Source: an uncultured Ruminococcus sp. (lineage in GTDB: Bacteria > Bacillota > Clostridia > Oscillospirales > Acutalibacteraceae). From it: 64,000 nucleotides of DNA. Shown here piece after piece: positions 7,371 through 15,124 of the stretch. How positions within the stretch are numbered: position 1 is the stretch's first letter; the number at the start of each line of letters is the position of its first letter. A program made the translations under genes and the position numbers. The notes beneath the pieces are model-generated. The model was not told the DNA's origin. It worked only from the letters and a program-made list of their open reading frames with translations, and searched no databases. Where the stretch lies: assembly GCA_902785425.1 (NCBI GenBank), contig CACZYP010000018.1:26320-90319 (forward strand), written 5' to 3'.

Positions 7371-8684
7371 ATGCTCCAGTTTTTGATATCAATGGTGTTC
7401 GGCCTTACGGTAGGCGTTATCATGTGCCTTATGCTGTGGCTCAATACAAGACTAACGCTTTCGGAATTTGTGGCAATTGTCGGTTTTGTATTCCTCGGCA
7501 GTACAATATGGACATTTACCGACGGCCGATTTGCGGACGCTACGCTTATCGCTCTGCTGATAGTGTGGACGCTCGGGCGTATACTTTTTGAACGAAAACG
7601 AACGTTTGAAAAAATGCTGACGTTTTCGATGAGTACTGCCGTTGTGCTGAATTACTACATATATATAGAGTTTATCGGCCTGCGCACAGCAGGAGCGGCT
7701 ACGAACCAGCTCATTTTTATGCTTGTGTATCTTGCAATAATTGCAGCGATATTTCTTATTGTATATATACAAAAGGTGTCGTTTTTCAGCAATGAGTGGG
7801 AGCGTGACTTTTTCTCGCATGAAGACAGGCGTATGAAGAGCAACAGGATCATGATGTCTTCATCGCTTATAATCCTCACCGTAGTTATCGTTGCGGGGAT
7901 CTATATGTCAACGAGCTTTCTGAGCGCAGGCGAGAACGAAAACGCCCAGCTTTACGTCGGCTTCGAGTTTTTCTTTTCACTTGTGTACATTTTCGTAAGC
8001 TTTATAATGCTGAAAATGCTTGTGGAGTATTATATCCTTTCCGATATATCGGAGCAGGAGAAGCAGCACCAGAAAGAGCTTAAATCTTTTATTAAGATGA
8101 TAAGAGCGCAGCGCCATGATTTCAATCTGCACCTGCACGCCGTAAACGGACTTCTTGAGGCGGGAAAGTATGAAGAGTGCCGTACATATGTTTCAAAGAT
8201 GGTTGCCGAGACAGAGTACGTAAACGAAGTGCTGCCGATACATGACACCACGATAAGCGCCATGCTTTATGCGTATCGCTCCGATGCCGAAAGCAACGGG
8301 ATAAAAATGAGCTTTGACATAACAACGAACCTCAGAGGTCTTGCACCGGAGGGCTACGAGATAAACAGAATACTCGGAAATCTTTTACAAAATGCCATAG
8401 ATGCGCTGACCGAGCAGACAGACAGAGAGTACGGCATCGTGCTTAAAATGTATGAGGAAGCCGATTCTGTTGTTATAGATATCTCAAATAAGTTTTTCGG
8501 CGATGCAGAGGAGCTTTCGCACTTCTTTGAGTACAGCTATTCCGGCAAGCGAAACCACGAAGGCCTCGGTCTGAGTACGGTGCAGCGAATAGCAGAATCC
8601 TACAAAGGCGTAGCTTACGTTGAAGTAGACGAAGATATTATACATTTTATAGTAAGACTTCCCAAAAAAAGCAAAAAATCGTAA
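7371..8684 (+). CDS. GHKL-type sensor histidine kinase (AgrC-like layout)
   Basis: A 437-residue membrane kinase. The first 215 residues hold six or seven hydrophobic segments with no large extracellular domain. A short coiled region (EQEKQHQKELKSF) leads to the phospho-acceptor H249 in RHDFNLHLH, the motif of AgrC/LytS-type kinases. The ATPase part has an N box (LLQNAIDAL), a short D box region and GLGLSTVQRI. The start ATG follows AAAGGGGAA. It is divergent from the LytTR regulator and probably its partner. No agrB or agrD gene lies nearby, so a peptide ligand, if any, is made elsewhere. Confidence 0.92.
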   Translation: MLQFLISMVFGLTVGVIMCLMLWLNTRLTLSEFVAIVGFVFLGSTIWTFTDGRFADATLIALLIVWTLGRILFERKRTFEKMLTFSMSTAVVLNYYIYIEFIGLRTAGAATNQLIFMLVYLAIIAAIFLIVYIQKVSFFSNEWERDFFSHEDRRMKSNRIMMSSSLIILTVVIVAGIYMSTSFLSAGENENAQLYVGFEFFFSLVYIFVSFIMLKMLVEYYILSDISEQEKQHQKELKSFIKMIRAQRHDFNLHLHAVNGLLEAGKYEECRTYVSKMVAETEYVNEVLPIHDTTISAMLYAYRSDAESNGIKMSFDITTNLRGLAPEGYEINRILGNLLQNAIDALTEQTDREYGIVLKMYEEADSVVIDISNKFFGDAEELSHFFEYSYSGKRNHEGLGLSTVQRIAESYKGVAYVEVDEDIIHFIVRLPKKSKKS

Positions 8685-8701
8685 GGCCGCCGGACAAAAA
8701 A

Positions 8702-8774
8702 CCAAACAGACATCAAATAAGACCAAACTGACAAAAGCGATCCCAAATAGACATCAAACAAGCCCAAACAGACA
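8702..8774 (+). promoter_or_regulatory. Four direct LytTR-like boxes, 21-base period
   Basis: CCAAACAGACA (8702), CCAAACTGACA (8723), CCAAATAGACA (8743) and CCAAACAGACA (8764) repeat at 21, 20 and 21 bases. The reverse complement TGTCTGTTTGG contains the GTT core of the AgrA/LytTR 9-mer, and 9-mers with 12-base gaps give exactly this period. The last box begins 18 bases before the -35 of the next promoter. Confidence 0.7.
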
Positions 8775-8781
8775 TAATCAC

Positions 8782-8810
8782 TTGCAATTAAAAAAAGAAT
8801 GGGGTATTAT
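8782..8810 (+). promoter_or_regulatory. Promoter of small RNA unit 1
   Basis: TTGCAA (8782-8787), 17 bases, TATTAT (8805-8810). The same geometry and box-to-promoter distance recur at 9145. Confidence 0.78.
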
Positions 8811-8816
8811 ATATAC

Positions 8817-8973
8817 AGAACAAGAAAGCCCAAGGCGAAGTGATTGCACGCTGAGGGACAGCAACAAAAGCCCGGGTGAATTGATTGCGCACCTCAGGGC
8901 ACCAACACAGATAATACCTCTTTCAAAAATATGATTCCCTGAAAAATAAGGACGGCTGCCGTCCTTATTTTTT
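8817..8973 (+). ncRNA. Predicted small RNA, unit 1 of a twin pair
   Basis: From the predicted start to the terminator is about 157 bases. No ORF with a binding site is seen. Two similar hairpin units (GGCGAAGTGATTGCACGCT and GGGTGAATTGATTGCGCACC) are followed by a single-stranded CU-rich segment AATACCTCTTTCAA and GATTCCCT. It ends in a very strong terminator (AATAAGGACGG/CCGTCCTTATT then T-run, 8944-8973). The hairpin, the CU-rich segment and the GATTCCCT box are shared with unit 2. A trans-acting regulator that pairs with ribosome binding sites is inferred from the CU-rich segment. Confidence 0.65.
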
Positions 8974-9105
8974 GTTTTTGCCCGAATTTGTCTGTTTGGG
9001 GAGAAAAATGTGTTTTTTGTGAAGTATATCACATTTATAGAGGGCAATTTGCAATAGATAGTTTTAAATAAAATCGGTTGTTATGTGCAAATTGCGAATT
9101 CAGAA

Positions 9106-9137
9106 ACAAATAGACACGGTTTCGCCCCAAACAGACA
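9106..9137 (+). promoter_or_regulatory. Two LytTR-like boxes before unit 2
   Basis: ACAAATAGACA (9106) and CCAAACAGACA (9127) are 21 bases apart. The second begins 18 bases before the -35, the same distance as in unit 1. An inverted box TGTCTGTTTGG lies at 8989-8999, just after the unit 1 terminator. Confidence 0.65.
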
Positions 9138-9144
9138 AAATCGC

Positions 9145-9173
9145 TTGAAAAATTTGCCGTAATAATGTATTAT
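9145..9173 (+). promoter_or_regulatory. Promoter of small RNA unit 2
   Basis: TTGAAA (9145-9150), 17 bases, TATTAT (9168-9173). Confidence 0.75.
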
Positions 9174-9179
9174 ATAGTT

Positions 9180-9321
9180 GCAGCAAATGATTGCTAAGCT
9201 GCTATGACACACATGAAGCGGTGAAAGATTGCGCACCGCAGATTTACGAATTTGATAATACCTCTTTCAAGAATACGATTCCCTTAAAACAAAAGCGGCC
9301 TTCGGGCTGCTTTTGTTTTTT
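9180..9321 (+). ncRNA. Predicted small RNA, unit 2 of a twin pair
   Basis: About 142 bases from predicted start to terminator. It keeps one hairpin (GCGGTG/CACCGC with loop AAAGATTGCG), the conserved GATAATACCTCTTTCAA and the GATTCCCT box, then ends in AACAAAAGCGGCC/GGCTGCTTTTGTT plus T-run. The 5' part differs from unit 1. The 66-codon ORF that crosses it runs through the terminator and lacks a binding site, so I do not consider it a gene. Confidence 0.62.
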
Positions 9322-9485
9322 CGTTTTTGTTTTCTGCAAATCTGTCGGTTTCCTGAAAATGACACATAATTATAGAGGATATTTGAAATAAAGATAAAAA
9401 ATCTACATAAAAACGAGCGTGTTATATAAAAATTTGTGAAAATCAGGAAAAGTGTGGATCTGTGCAAAAAAATCTCAAAAAAGTA

Positions 9486-9514
9486 TTGCAATTACCCGGA
9501 AACCATGCTATAAT
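9486..9514 (+). promoter_or_regulatory. Promoter of the plus-strand 5S gene
   Basis: TTGCAA (9486-9491), 17 bases, TATAAT (9509-9514), about 40 bases upstream of the 5S sequence. Confidence 0.8.
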
Positions 9515-9554
9515 AATCAAGCAGTCGGGAAAACCGATAACGAAAAGTTAAAAA

Positions 9555-9654
<100 letters not shown>

Positions 9655-9660
<6 letters not shown>

Positions 9661-9687
9661 CGTCCAATAGGACGGCTGCTTTTTTTA
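9655..9687 (+). terminator. Terminator fused to the 5S copy
   Basis: AGTAGTCGTCC (9655-9665) and GGACGGCTGCT (9670-9680) pair over 11 positions with two G-U pairs around AATA, followed by a T-run to 9686. The first five bases of the stem are the last bases of the 5S homology. Confidence 0.85.
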
Positions 9688-9689
9688 TA

Positions 9690-10056
9690 ATTGACAATTG
9701 AAAATTGACAATGGACAATTGAGGTCAGGCTCATTTCGTTCGCCGTTTTATAAGTGTGGAGAGTGGAGTGTGGAATGAAGGAAGCGGCTTTGCCGCTTAT
9801 TTTTTTATTAGTTTATCCGGACAAAACAATTATCTTTCGGCAGCGAATTAAGGAAGCACTGATTAAATCGAGTGCCCATATTGCGCAGTCAGATTTTGAG
9901 GCAAATTGGACGAAAAAGCCGCAGGAATACTGACGTATTTCATGCTCAGTCCGCAGGACGTGATTTATTCAGTGGTTCCTTAAAGTATGGCTTTGAAAGG
10001 AGCAATACAAATTCAACTCGCCGCAGGCGAGTTCCGCCACTCTACACTTCACACTA
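9690..10056 (+). repeat. Element A copy 6 (reverse, composite), interrupted by element B
   Basis: An outer arm with a decayed palindrome (AGGCTCATTTCGTTCGCC) is followed by a second left end with GTGTGGAATG-type arms and palindrome AGCGGCTTTGCCGCT, then the core, an element B and the right palindrome ACTCGCCGCAGGCGAGT with a CCACTCTACACTTCACAC arm. Two arm families (AATTGAC-like and GTGGAATG-like) are therefore combined. Confidence 0.72.
9852..9979 (+). mobile_element. Element B copy 2 with perfect TTAA duplication
   Basis: 128 bases from GGAAGCACTGATTAAATC to GTGATTTATTCAGTGGTTCC, flanked by TTAA at 9848-9851 and 9980-9983. Removing it and one TTAA restores GCGAATTAAAGTAT, which is present uninterrupted in element A copy 4. 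This copy defines element B best. Confidence 0.85.
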
Positions 10057-10308
10057 AAAAAGGATCTCATTGGCTCCGAGATTTTCCATTTGATAAGTTT
10101 TTCGTTCGCTTGTGTGTTTTTTGTCATTAAAAAAGTCACAAATATTCAAATTTTGCTAACATTTATATTGTAGAATCATAATGTGCAAGATTAGGGCGAG
10201 TGCCGATGTTTTGATGGTCAAGTGATGCATTAATGTGTAGCTTTTTGGCAAAAACTTCGTTTTGGAAGAAATTTTTTGGATTTTTTTAATATTTTTGTCT
10301 TTAAACGG

Positions 10309-10337
10309 TTGCTTTTTGGTTCAAAATTGTGTATTAT
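10309..10337 (+). promoter_or_regulatory. Promoter of the PucR-type regulator
   Basis: TTGCTT (10309-10314), 17 bases, TATTAT (10332-10337). The gap from 10057 to 10308 is AT-rich with T-runs and shows no gene. Confidence 0.6.
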
Positions 10338-10437
10338 TATATATGATAATAGGCTTTTTTGCACAATGTTAGTTACAATGTTGATACAAATGCCATGAAC
10401 TACAGAACAAAACACAGATAAAGAGAGGGATCATACT

Positions 10438-11523
10438 ATGTCCAACAGATTGTTCCAGGGCGTCATTCATCAGATGAGAGATGCAATCGACAGAACTATC
10501 GGCGTTATCGATGAGACATCGGTAGTTATCGCATGCAGCGAGCTTGGCAGGATCGGCGAAGTAAACGACAGCATTACTTCGGAAACGCTCAGCTCTTCCG
10601 CTCCGTTCGTTATAAACGGTCAGACATTCAAATCGTTCAGCTGCAATTCAAGATCTGAATATGCGGTATTCGTACAGGGCAGCGACGACGCAGCTCAGAA
10701 GTACGCTCAGCTTCTAGCTGTTTCGCTCAGCAGCATCAAGCAGTATTATGACGAAAAGTACGACAGAGGAAACTTCATCAAGAACGTTATCCTCGACAAC
10801 ATACTTCCCGGCGATATTTACATCAAGGCAAGAGAGCTTCGCTTCAACAACGAGGTAACAAGAGTATGTATGCTCATCAAGATCACCTCCAAGACAGATA
10901 TCTCCGCTTACGATGTTATCCAGAACCTCTTCCCCGACAAGACGAAGGACTTTGTTATCAACATCAACGAAACAGATATCGCACTTGTTAAAGAGGTTAA
11001 GTCGGGCATCGATTCAAAAGACCTCGAAAAGCTTGCAAGCTCTATCGTTGATACGCTTTCGAGCGAGTTCTACACTCACTGCATCATCGGTATCGGTACG
11101 GCTGTTATCGGTGTGAAGGAGCTTGCTCATTCGTTCAAGGAAGCTCAGGTAGCGCTTGAAGTCAGCAAGGTTTTCGACACAGAGCGCACTATCGCAAGCT
11201 ACGACAATCTCGGTATTGCACGTCTTGTTTATCAGCTTCCCACAACTCTTTGCGAAATGTTCCTTAACGAAGTATTCAAGAAGGGTTCGATAGATTCTCT
11301 CGATCAGGAAACACTGTTCACTATCCAGAAGTTCTTCGAGAACAACCTGAACGTTTCCGAGACATCGAGAAAGCTTTTCGTACACAGAAACACGCTCGTG
11401 TACAGACTTGAAAAGATCAAGAAACTGACCGGTCTTGATCTGCGTGAATTTGAAGACGCTATCGTATTCAAGGTAGCTCTCATGGTCAAGAAGTACCTCA
11501 CCGCCAACCCGGTCAAGTACTGA
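10438..11523 (+). CDS. PucR/CdaR-family transcriptional regulator
   Basis: A 361-residue protein. The C-terminal 60 residues are a PucR-type helix-turn-helix (NNLNVSETSRKLFVHRNTLVYRLEKIKKLTGLDLREFEDAI). The middle region (about 130-260) has the GGDEF-like fold of CdaR proteins (CIIGIGTAVIGVKELAHSFKEAQVAL), and the first 120 residues form a variable sensor domain. Family members respond to metabolites, but the effector is unknown here. The start has an AGAGAGGG site. The position directly before ftsEX is suggestive of a link to cell-wall growth, but a repeat fragment and 240 bases separate them. Confidence 0.82.
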   Translation: MSNRLFQGVIHQMRDAIDRTIGVIDETSVVIACSELGRIGEVNDSITSETLSSSAPFVINGQTFKSFSCNSRSEYAVFVQGSDDAAQKYAQLLAVSLSSIKQYYDEKYDRGNFIKNVILDNILPGDIYIKARELRFNNEVTRVCMLIKITSKTDISAYDVIQNLFPDKTKDFVININETDIALVKEVKSGIDSKDLEKLASSIVDTLSSEFYTHCIIGIGTAVIGVKELAHSFKEAQVALEVSKVFDTERTIASYDNLGIARLVYQLPTTLCEMFLNEVFKKGSIDSLDQETLFTIQKFFENNLNVSETSRKLFVHRNTLVYRLEKIKKLTGLDLREFEDAIVFKVALMVKKYLTANPVKY

Positions 11524-11636
11524 TAACCGTATGTTTGGAAAGGGAATGTAATGGGAGCACTCGTATTACATTCCCGATTTCAATTATATATTGAATTTCC
11601 TGAAAACATAAATATTCGTATTTCATCAAGTATGAA

Positions 11637-11692
11637 ATTATGAATGCGGAGTGCAAAACTGCGAAACTCGGCTTCGCCGAGTTGATTTTATA
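11637..11692 (+). repeat. Element A copy 7, left-end fragment
   Basis: A GCGGAGTGCAAAACTGCG arm and the palindrome ACTCGGCTTCGCCGAGT, then a truncated core. No right end. Confidence 0.55.
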
Positions 11693-11764
11693 TTTGCTTG
11701 TTGTAAACAGCGGTATAGGAAAAGATAAGAACTGAGAGTATATCGACAGAGAAAAGAAATTATT

Positions 11765-12616
11765 ATGCAAAAAAGAGATTTAAGCGGAGCCGGCAGCTCC
11801 ATGATCCAGTTTAAAAATGTAACAAAGGTATACCCAAGCGGTACAAAAGCGCTCGATAACGTGAGTATCAATATCGAAAAGGGTGAGTTTGTATTCATCG
11901 TTGGTGCTTCGGGTGCAGGTAAAAGTACCTTTTTGAAGCTTATAATGAAAGAAGAGCAGCCTACATCGGGAAAACTCTATGTAAACGGCATCAATACAAC
12001 GGATATGCCCAAAAGACGTGTTCCGTATCTTCGCCGTACAATGGGCATAGTGTTCCAGGATTTCAGGCTTATAGATAAAATGACGGTTTTTGACAACGTT
12101 GCATTTGCAATGCGTGTTATCGGCGCCCGTCCGAGAGCTGTCAAAAAGCGTGTTCATTACATACTCGGCCTTGTAGGACTTAAAGACAAGGCTCAGAGCA
12201 GACCGGCGGAGCTTTCCGGTGGTGAGCAGCAGCGTGTCAGCCTTGCCCGTGCGCTTGTTAACAACCCTACGCTCATTATTGCCGATGAGCCTACGGGCAA
12301 CATCGATCCAGAGATGTCGTTTGAGATCATTGAGCTTCTCAACGAGATCAACAAGCAGGGCACAACGATCATCGTCGTAACTCATGAGCATGAGCTTGTT
12401 CATAAGTTCAAAAACAGAGTGATCGAGATCCAGGGCGGAAAAGTTACGTCGGATACCGGCGCACCGTCCGAAAAAGCGGAGCTTACGATCGAGATATCCG
12501 AAGAGGATCTTGCTGAGATCCCCGAAGAGATCGCCGAGGAGATACCCGACGTGACAGCAGAGGAGCTCAATCGGGAAGCACTCCGTGAAATAGACGGGGA
12601 GGCAGCAGACGAGTAA
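11765..12616 (+). CDS. ftsE: Cell division ATP-binding protein FtsE
   Basis: The ABC ATPase partner of FtsX, which controls peptidoglycan hydrolases at the septum or lateral wall. Walker A GASGAGKST, signature LSGGEQQR, Walker B LIIADEPTGNID and H-loop VVTHEHEL are intact. After the normal 225-residue domain there is an acidic tail of about 55 residues (EISEEDLAEIPEEIAEEI) not found in short FtsE proteins. ATG 11765 is used here; ATG 11801 (MIQFKNVTK), preceded by AGCGGAG, would give the canonical N-terminus and is an equal candidate. The stop overlaps the ftsX start by one base. Confidence 0.93.
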   Translation: MQKRDLSGAGSSMIQFKNVTKVYPSGTKALDNVSINIEKGEFVFIVGASGAGKSTFLKLIMKEEQPTSGKLYVNGINTTDMPKRRVPYLRRTMGIVFQDFRLIDKMTVFDNVAFAMRVIGARPRAVKKRVHYILGLVGLKDKAQSRPAELSGGEQQRVSLARALVNNPTLIIADEPTGNIDPEMSFEIIELLNEINKQGTTIIVVTHEHELVHKFKNRVIEIQGGKVTSDTGAPSEKAELTIEISEEDLAEIPEEIAEEIPDVTAEELNREALREIDGEAADE

Positions 12617-13515
12617 TGAGAGGCTTTGGCTATTTAACTAAAGAGGGTATAAAAAGCGTCTGGAACAACAGGATGATGTCGGCGGCGTCTATCGGCGTGC
12701 TTGTATCGTGCCTGCTTATCACGGGGGCAGCTATGCTCATTTCGATGAATGTAAAAAATGTTGTCGATCAGGTCGGCAAGGATAATCAGGTCACAGTTTT
12801 TCTGAAGGAGGATATCGATTCTGTACAGGCTGTTCAGAAGATCGGTCCCGAAATAAGAAAGCTTGACAACATAGCTTCCTGCGAGTTCTATTCAAAGGAA
12901 GAGGCTATCACAGAATGGGAAGAGGAGCTCGGACCGCTCTTTTCGGAGCTTCAGGGTCAGGAAAATCCGCTTCCGAATGCGTTTCATGTTGCGATGGTAG
13001 ACCTTTCACAGTATGAAGACACTGTAAACAACATAAAAGCCGTTGAGGGCGTTGATATAATCAGCGACCGAAGCGATATCGCAAAGCGCCTTACAGACCT
13101 CAACCGCCTTGTAACTCAGGTGGGAATGTGGCTCGTTCTGGCACTCGGCATTATTTCCCTTTTCATTATAAGCAACTCGGTTCGTATGACGATGTATTCA
13201 CGCCGCTTCGAGATTAGCATTATGAAGTCGGTAGGCGCTACGAACCACTTTGTACGAACACCCTTCGTTATCGAGGGTATCGTGCTCGGACTTATTTCGG
13301 GCGTGCTTGCTTCCGTTATCATTGCATTCCTGTATGAAGCGATGATAAACGCCGTAAAGTATATAGTGCCGATAACGGAGATACCGTACTCAGATCTTGC
13401 TGTAAACATGTCTATAGGCTTTGTTGTGTTCGGCATGATCGTCGGTGCGATAGGCGCACTTATTTCAATAGGAAGATACCTGAACATGGAAGGAGGAGAG
13501 ATCCTTGGCTGGTAA
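12616..13515 (+). CDS. ftsX: Cell division protein FtsX
   Basis: A 299-residue permease-like subunit with the FtsX topology: cytoplasmic N-terminus (KEGIKSVWNNRMMSAASIG), one membrane helix, an extracellular domain of about 115 residues (FLKEDIDSVQAVQKIG...), then three helices in the FtsX/MacB domain including FEISIMKSVGATNHFVRTPF. It passes ATP-driven movement to an extracellular hydrolase or its activator. It is translationally coupled to ftsE and overlaps the next gene by 11 bases, which encodes the likely partner. Confidence 0.95.
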   Translation: MRGFGYLTKEGIKSVWNNRMMSAASIGVLVSCLLITGAAMLISMNVKNVVDQVGKDNQVTVFLKEDIDSVQAVQKIGPEIRKLDNIASCEFYSKEEAITEWEEELGPLFSELQGQENPLPNAFHVAMVDLSQYEDTVNNIKAVEGVDIISDRSDIAKRLTDLNRLVTQVGMWLVLALGIISLFIISNSVRMTMYSRRFEISIMKSVGATNHFVRTPFVIEGIVLGLISGVLASVIIAFLYEAMINAVKYIVPITEIPYSDLAVNMSIGFVVFGMIVGAIGALISIGRYLNMEGGEILGW

Positions 13516-14971
13516 TAAACTTATATGCACCATTGCTTCGGCAGCGGTGTTGCTCGGAACTATAGGAGTCTCGGCTTCAATATTATGTTCTGCAGATACT
13601 CTGAACGATTATCAGTCACGTCAGCAGGCACTTGAAAAGCAGGCTGCCGAATATCAGGCGCAGATAGAGAGCACATCGAGCGATATTGCAAAGCAGGAAG
13701 AGTATAAAGCTGCTTTGCAGAACAAGATCACCGTTCTGAACGAGCAGATCGTTGCAGGACGTGAGCAGATAACGGCTCTTGATAAAGACATTTCCTCACT
13801 CCAGACAGACCTTGATAAATCAAGAAGCAAGATCTCCGGCAGGATAGATAAGCTCAAGCAGCGTGTAAAGGCGCTTTATGTTTCGGGCGATACGACCTCT
13901 CTTGAGATAATTCTCGGGGCAAAGGATTTTTCGGATTTTCTTGATAAGCTTGAAGTTGTAACGTACATATCGAAATCGGATCAGGCGCTCATTTCAAGCC
14001 TGCAGGACGATATCGACGAGATAAACAGAAAGCGCAGCACGCTCAAAGAGAAGAAAACAACTCTTTCAAACGAGCAGAATAAGCTTACCGACCGTCAGAA
14101 AGAAATGCAGATGCTTATCAATGAGAACGAGAAGCTTCTTGACAATCTCAATGACGCTCAGCAGGGTGCACAGGATCATCTTGATGCAGCAAATGCCGAG
14201 ATGAAGGCGATCGAAGATCAGATCACTGCTTACTTCAAGAATAAAGAGGCGCAGGAAAAAACTGCGAAGATAGCAAGCGAGGCGAAAAAGAATCTTGCCG
14301 AAGCAAGCAGCAGCTCTTCCAAAACGGAAAGCAGCACGGCAAAGCATACTATCATTCGTCAGAGTGAGCAGAATCCCTCCAACACATCGTCACAGCATGA
14401 GAGCGGTGCGTCCGCCGTTGATGATTACGACGAGGACAGCGAAGACTACTATTATGAAGACGATGAAGACAGCGATTCCGACAGCAGCAGTTCACAGGCA
14501 TCAAGCTCACAGGCGCCTCAGCAGGTAGTTGAAGATACGTCCGACGGGTACGTATGGCCTGTTCCCGGACATTATACGCTTTCCAGCGTGTGGAATGAAG
14601 ACAGAACGACTTACAATCACGGCGCTATCGATATTTCCGACGGCTCTATAATGAATGCTCAGGTAGTAGCGGCAGAGTCGGGCGTTGTAGTTCTTTACGA
14701 CAACGAATGTGACCATAATTACGGTAAAGACGGAAGCTGCGGCTGCGGCGGCGGTTACGGCAGATACATAATGATCGACCACGGCAACGGCAAGGCTACA
14801 CTTTATGCGCATATGACGGATATTGTTGTAAACGAGGGCGATTACGTTCAGAAGGGTCAGCTTGTCGGCTATGTCGGCACAACAGGCTGGTCAACAGGAC
14901 CGCATCTGCATTTCGAAACACGTTTGAACGGTGAAAAGTACAACCCGATGAACGAATATCCGAATATATAA
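13505..14971 (+). CDS. EnvC-like murein hydrolase activator, coiled coil plus M23
   Basis: A 488-residue exported protein. The N-terminus (KLICTIASAAVLLGTIG) is a signal segment; residues 32-255 form a long Gln/Glu/Lys coiled coil, like PcsB and EnvC that bind FtsX. A Ser/Asp/Glu-rich linker (about 270-345) precedes an M23 peptidase domain with H372 and D376 (HGAID), YAHM and HLHFE (H467/H469), so the metal site looks complete and the enzyme may be active. A Cys-rich insertion (CDHNYGKDGSCGCGGGYG) inside the M23 domain is unusual. The start is TTG 13505 behind GGAGGAGAG. Overlap with ftsX supports an ftsEX-hydrolase complex. Confidence 0.9.
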   Translation: MAGNKLICTIASAAVLLGTIGVSASILCSADTLNDYQSRQQALEKQAAEYQAQIESTSSDIAKQEEYKAALQNKITVLNEQIVAGREQITALDKDISSLQTDLDKSRSKISGRIDKLKQRVKALYVSGDTTSLEIILGAKDFSDFLDKLEVVTYISKSDQALISSLQDDIDEINRKRSTLKEKKTTLSNEQNKLTDRQKEMQMLINENEKLLDNLNDAQQGAQDHLDAANAEMKAIEDQITAYFKNKEAQEKTAKIASEAKKNLAEASSSSSKTESSTAKHTIIRQSEQNPSNTSSQHESGASAVDDYDEDSEDYYYEDDEDSDSDSSSSQASSSQAPQQVVEDTSDGYVWPVPGHYTLSSVWNEDRTTYNHGAIDISDGSIMNAQVVAAESGVVVLYDNECDHNYGKDGSCGCGGGYGRYIMIDHGNGKATLYAHMTDIVVNEGDYVQKGQLVGYVGTTGWSTGPHLHFETRLNGEKYNPMNEYPNI

Positions 14972-15044
14972 AATCAGACAGCGTCACTTGGTATGACAAT
15001 TTTAACAAAATTGTTGTAAATTTGATGAAATTGTAATTTTTCTG

Positions 15045-15073
15045 TTGACTTTATATGTTTAATCGGGTAAAAT
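15045..15073 (+). promoter_or_regulatory. Promoter of the S41 protease gene
   Basis: TTGACT (15045-15050), 17 bases, TAAAAT (15068-15073). Confidence 0.72.
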
Positions 15074-15124
15074 AAAGTCGGAATTATATTTTCGCAAAGA
15101 AAAGATTAGGGAGTGTTTTTCAAA

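Noticed and set aside
9191..9391. 66-codon ORF over small RNA unit 2 as a peptide gene
   Set aside because: It has no ribosome binding site, runs through the terminator stem and has no counterpart in unit 1.
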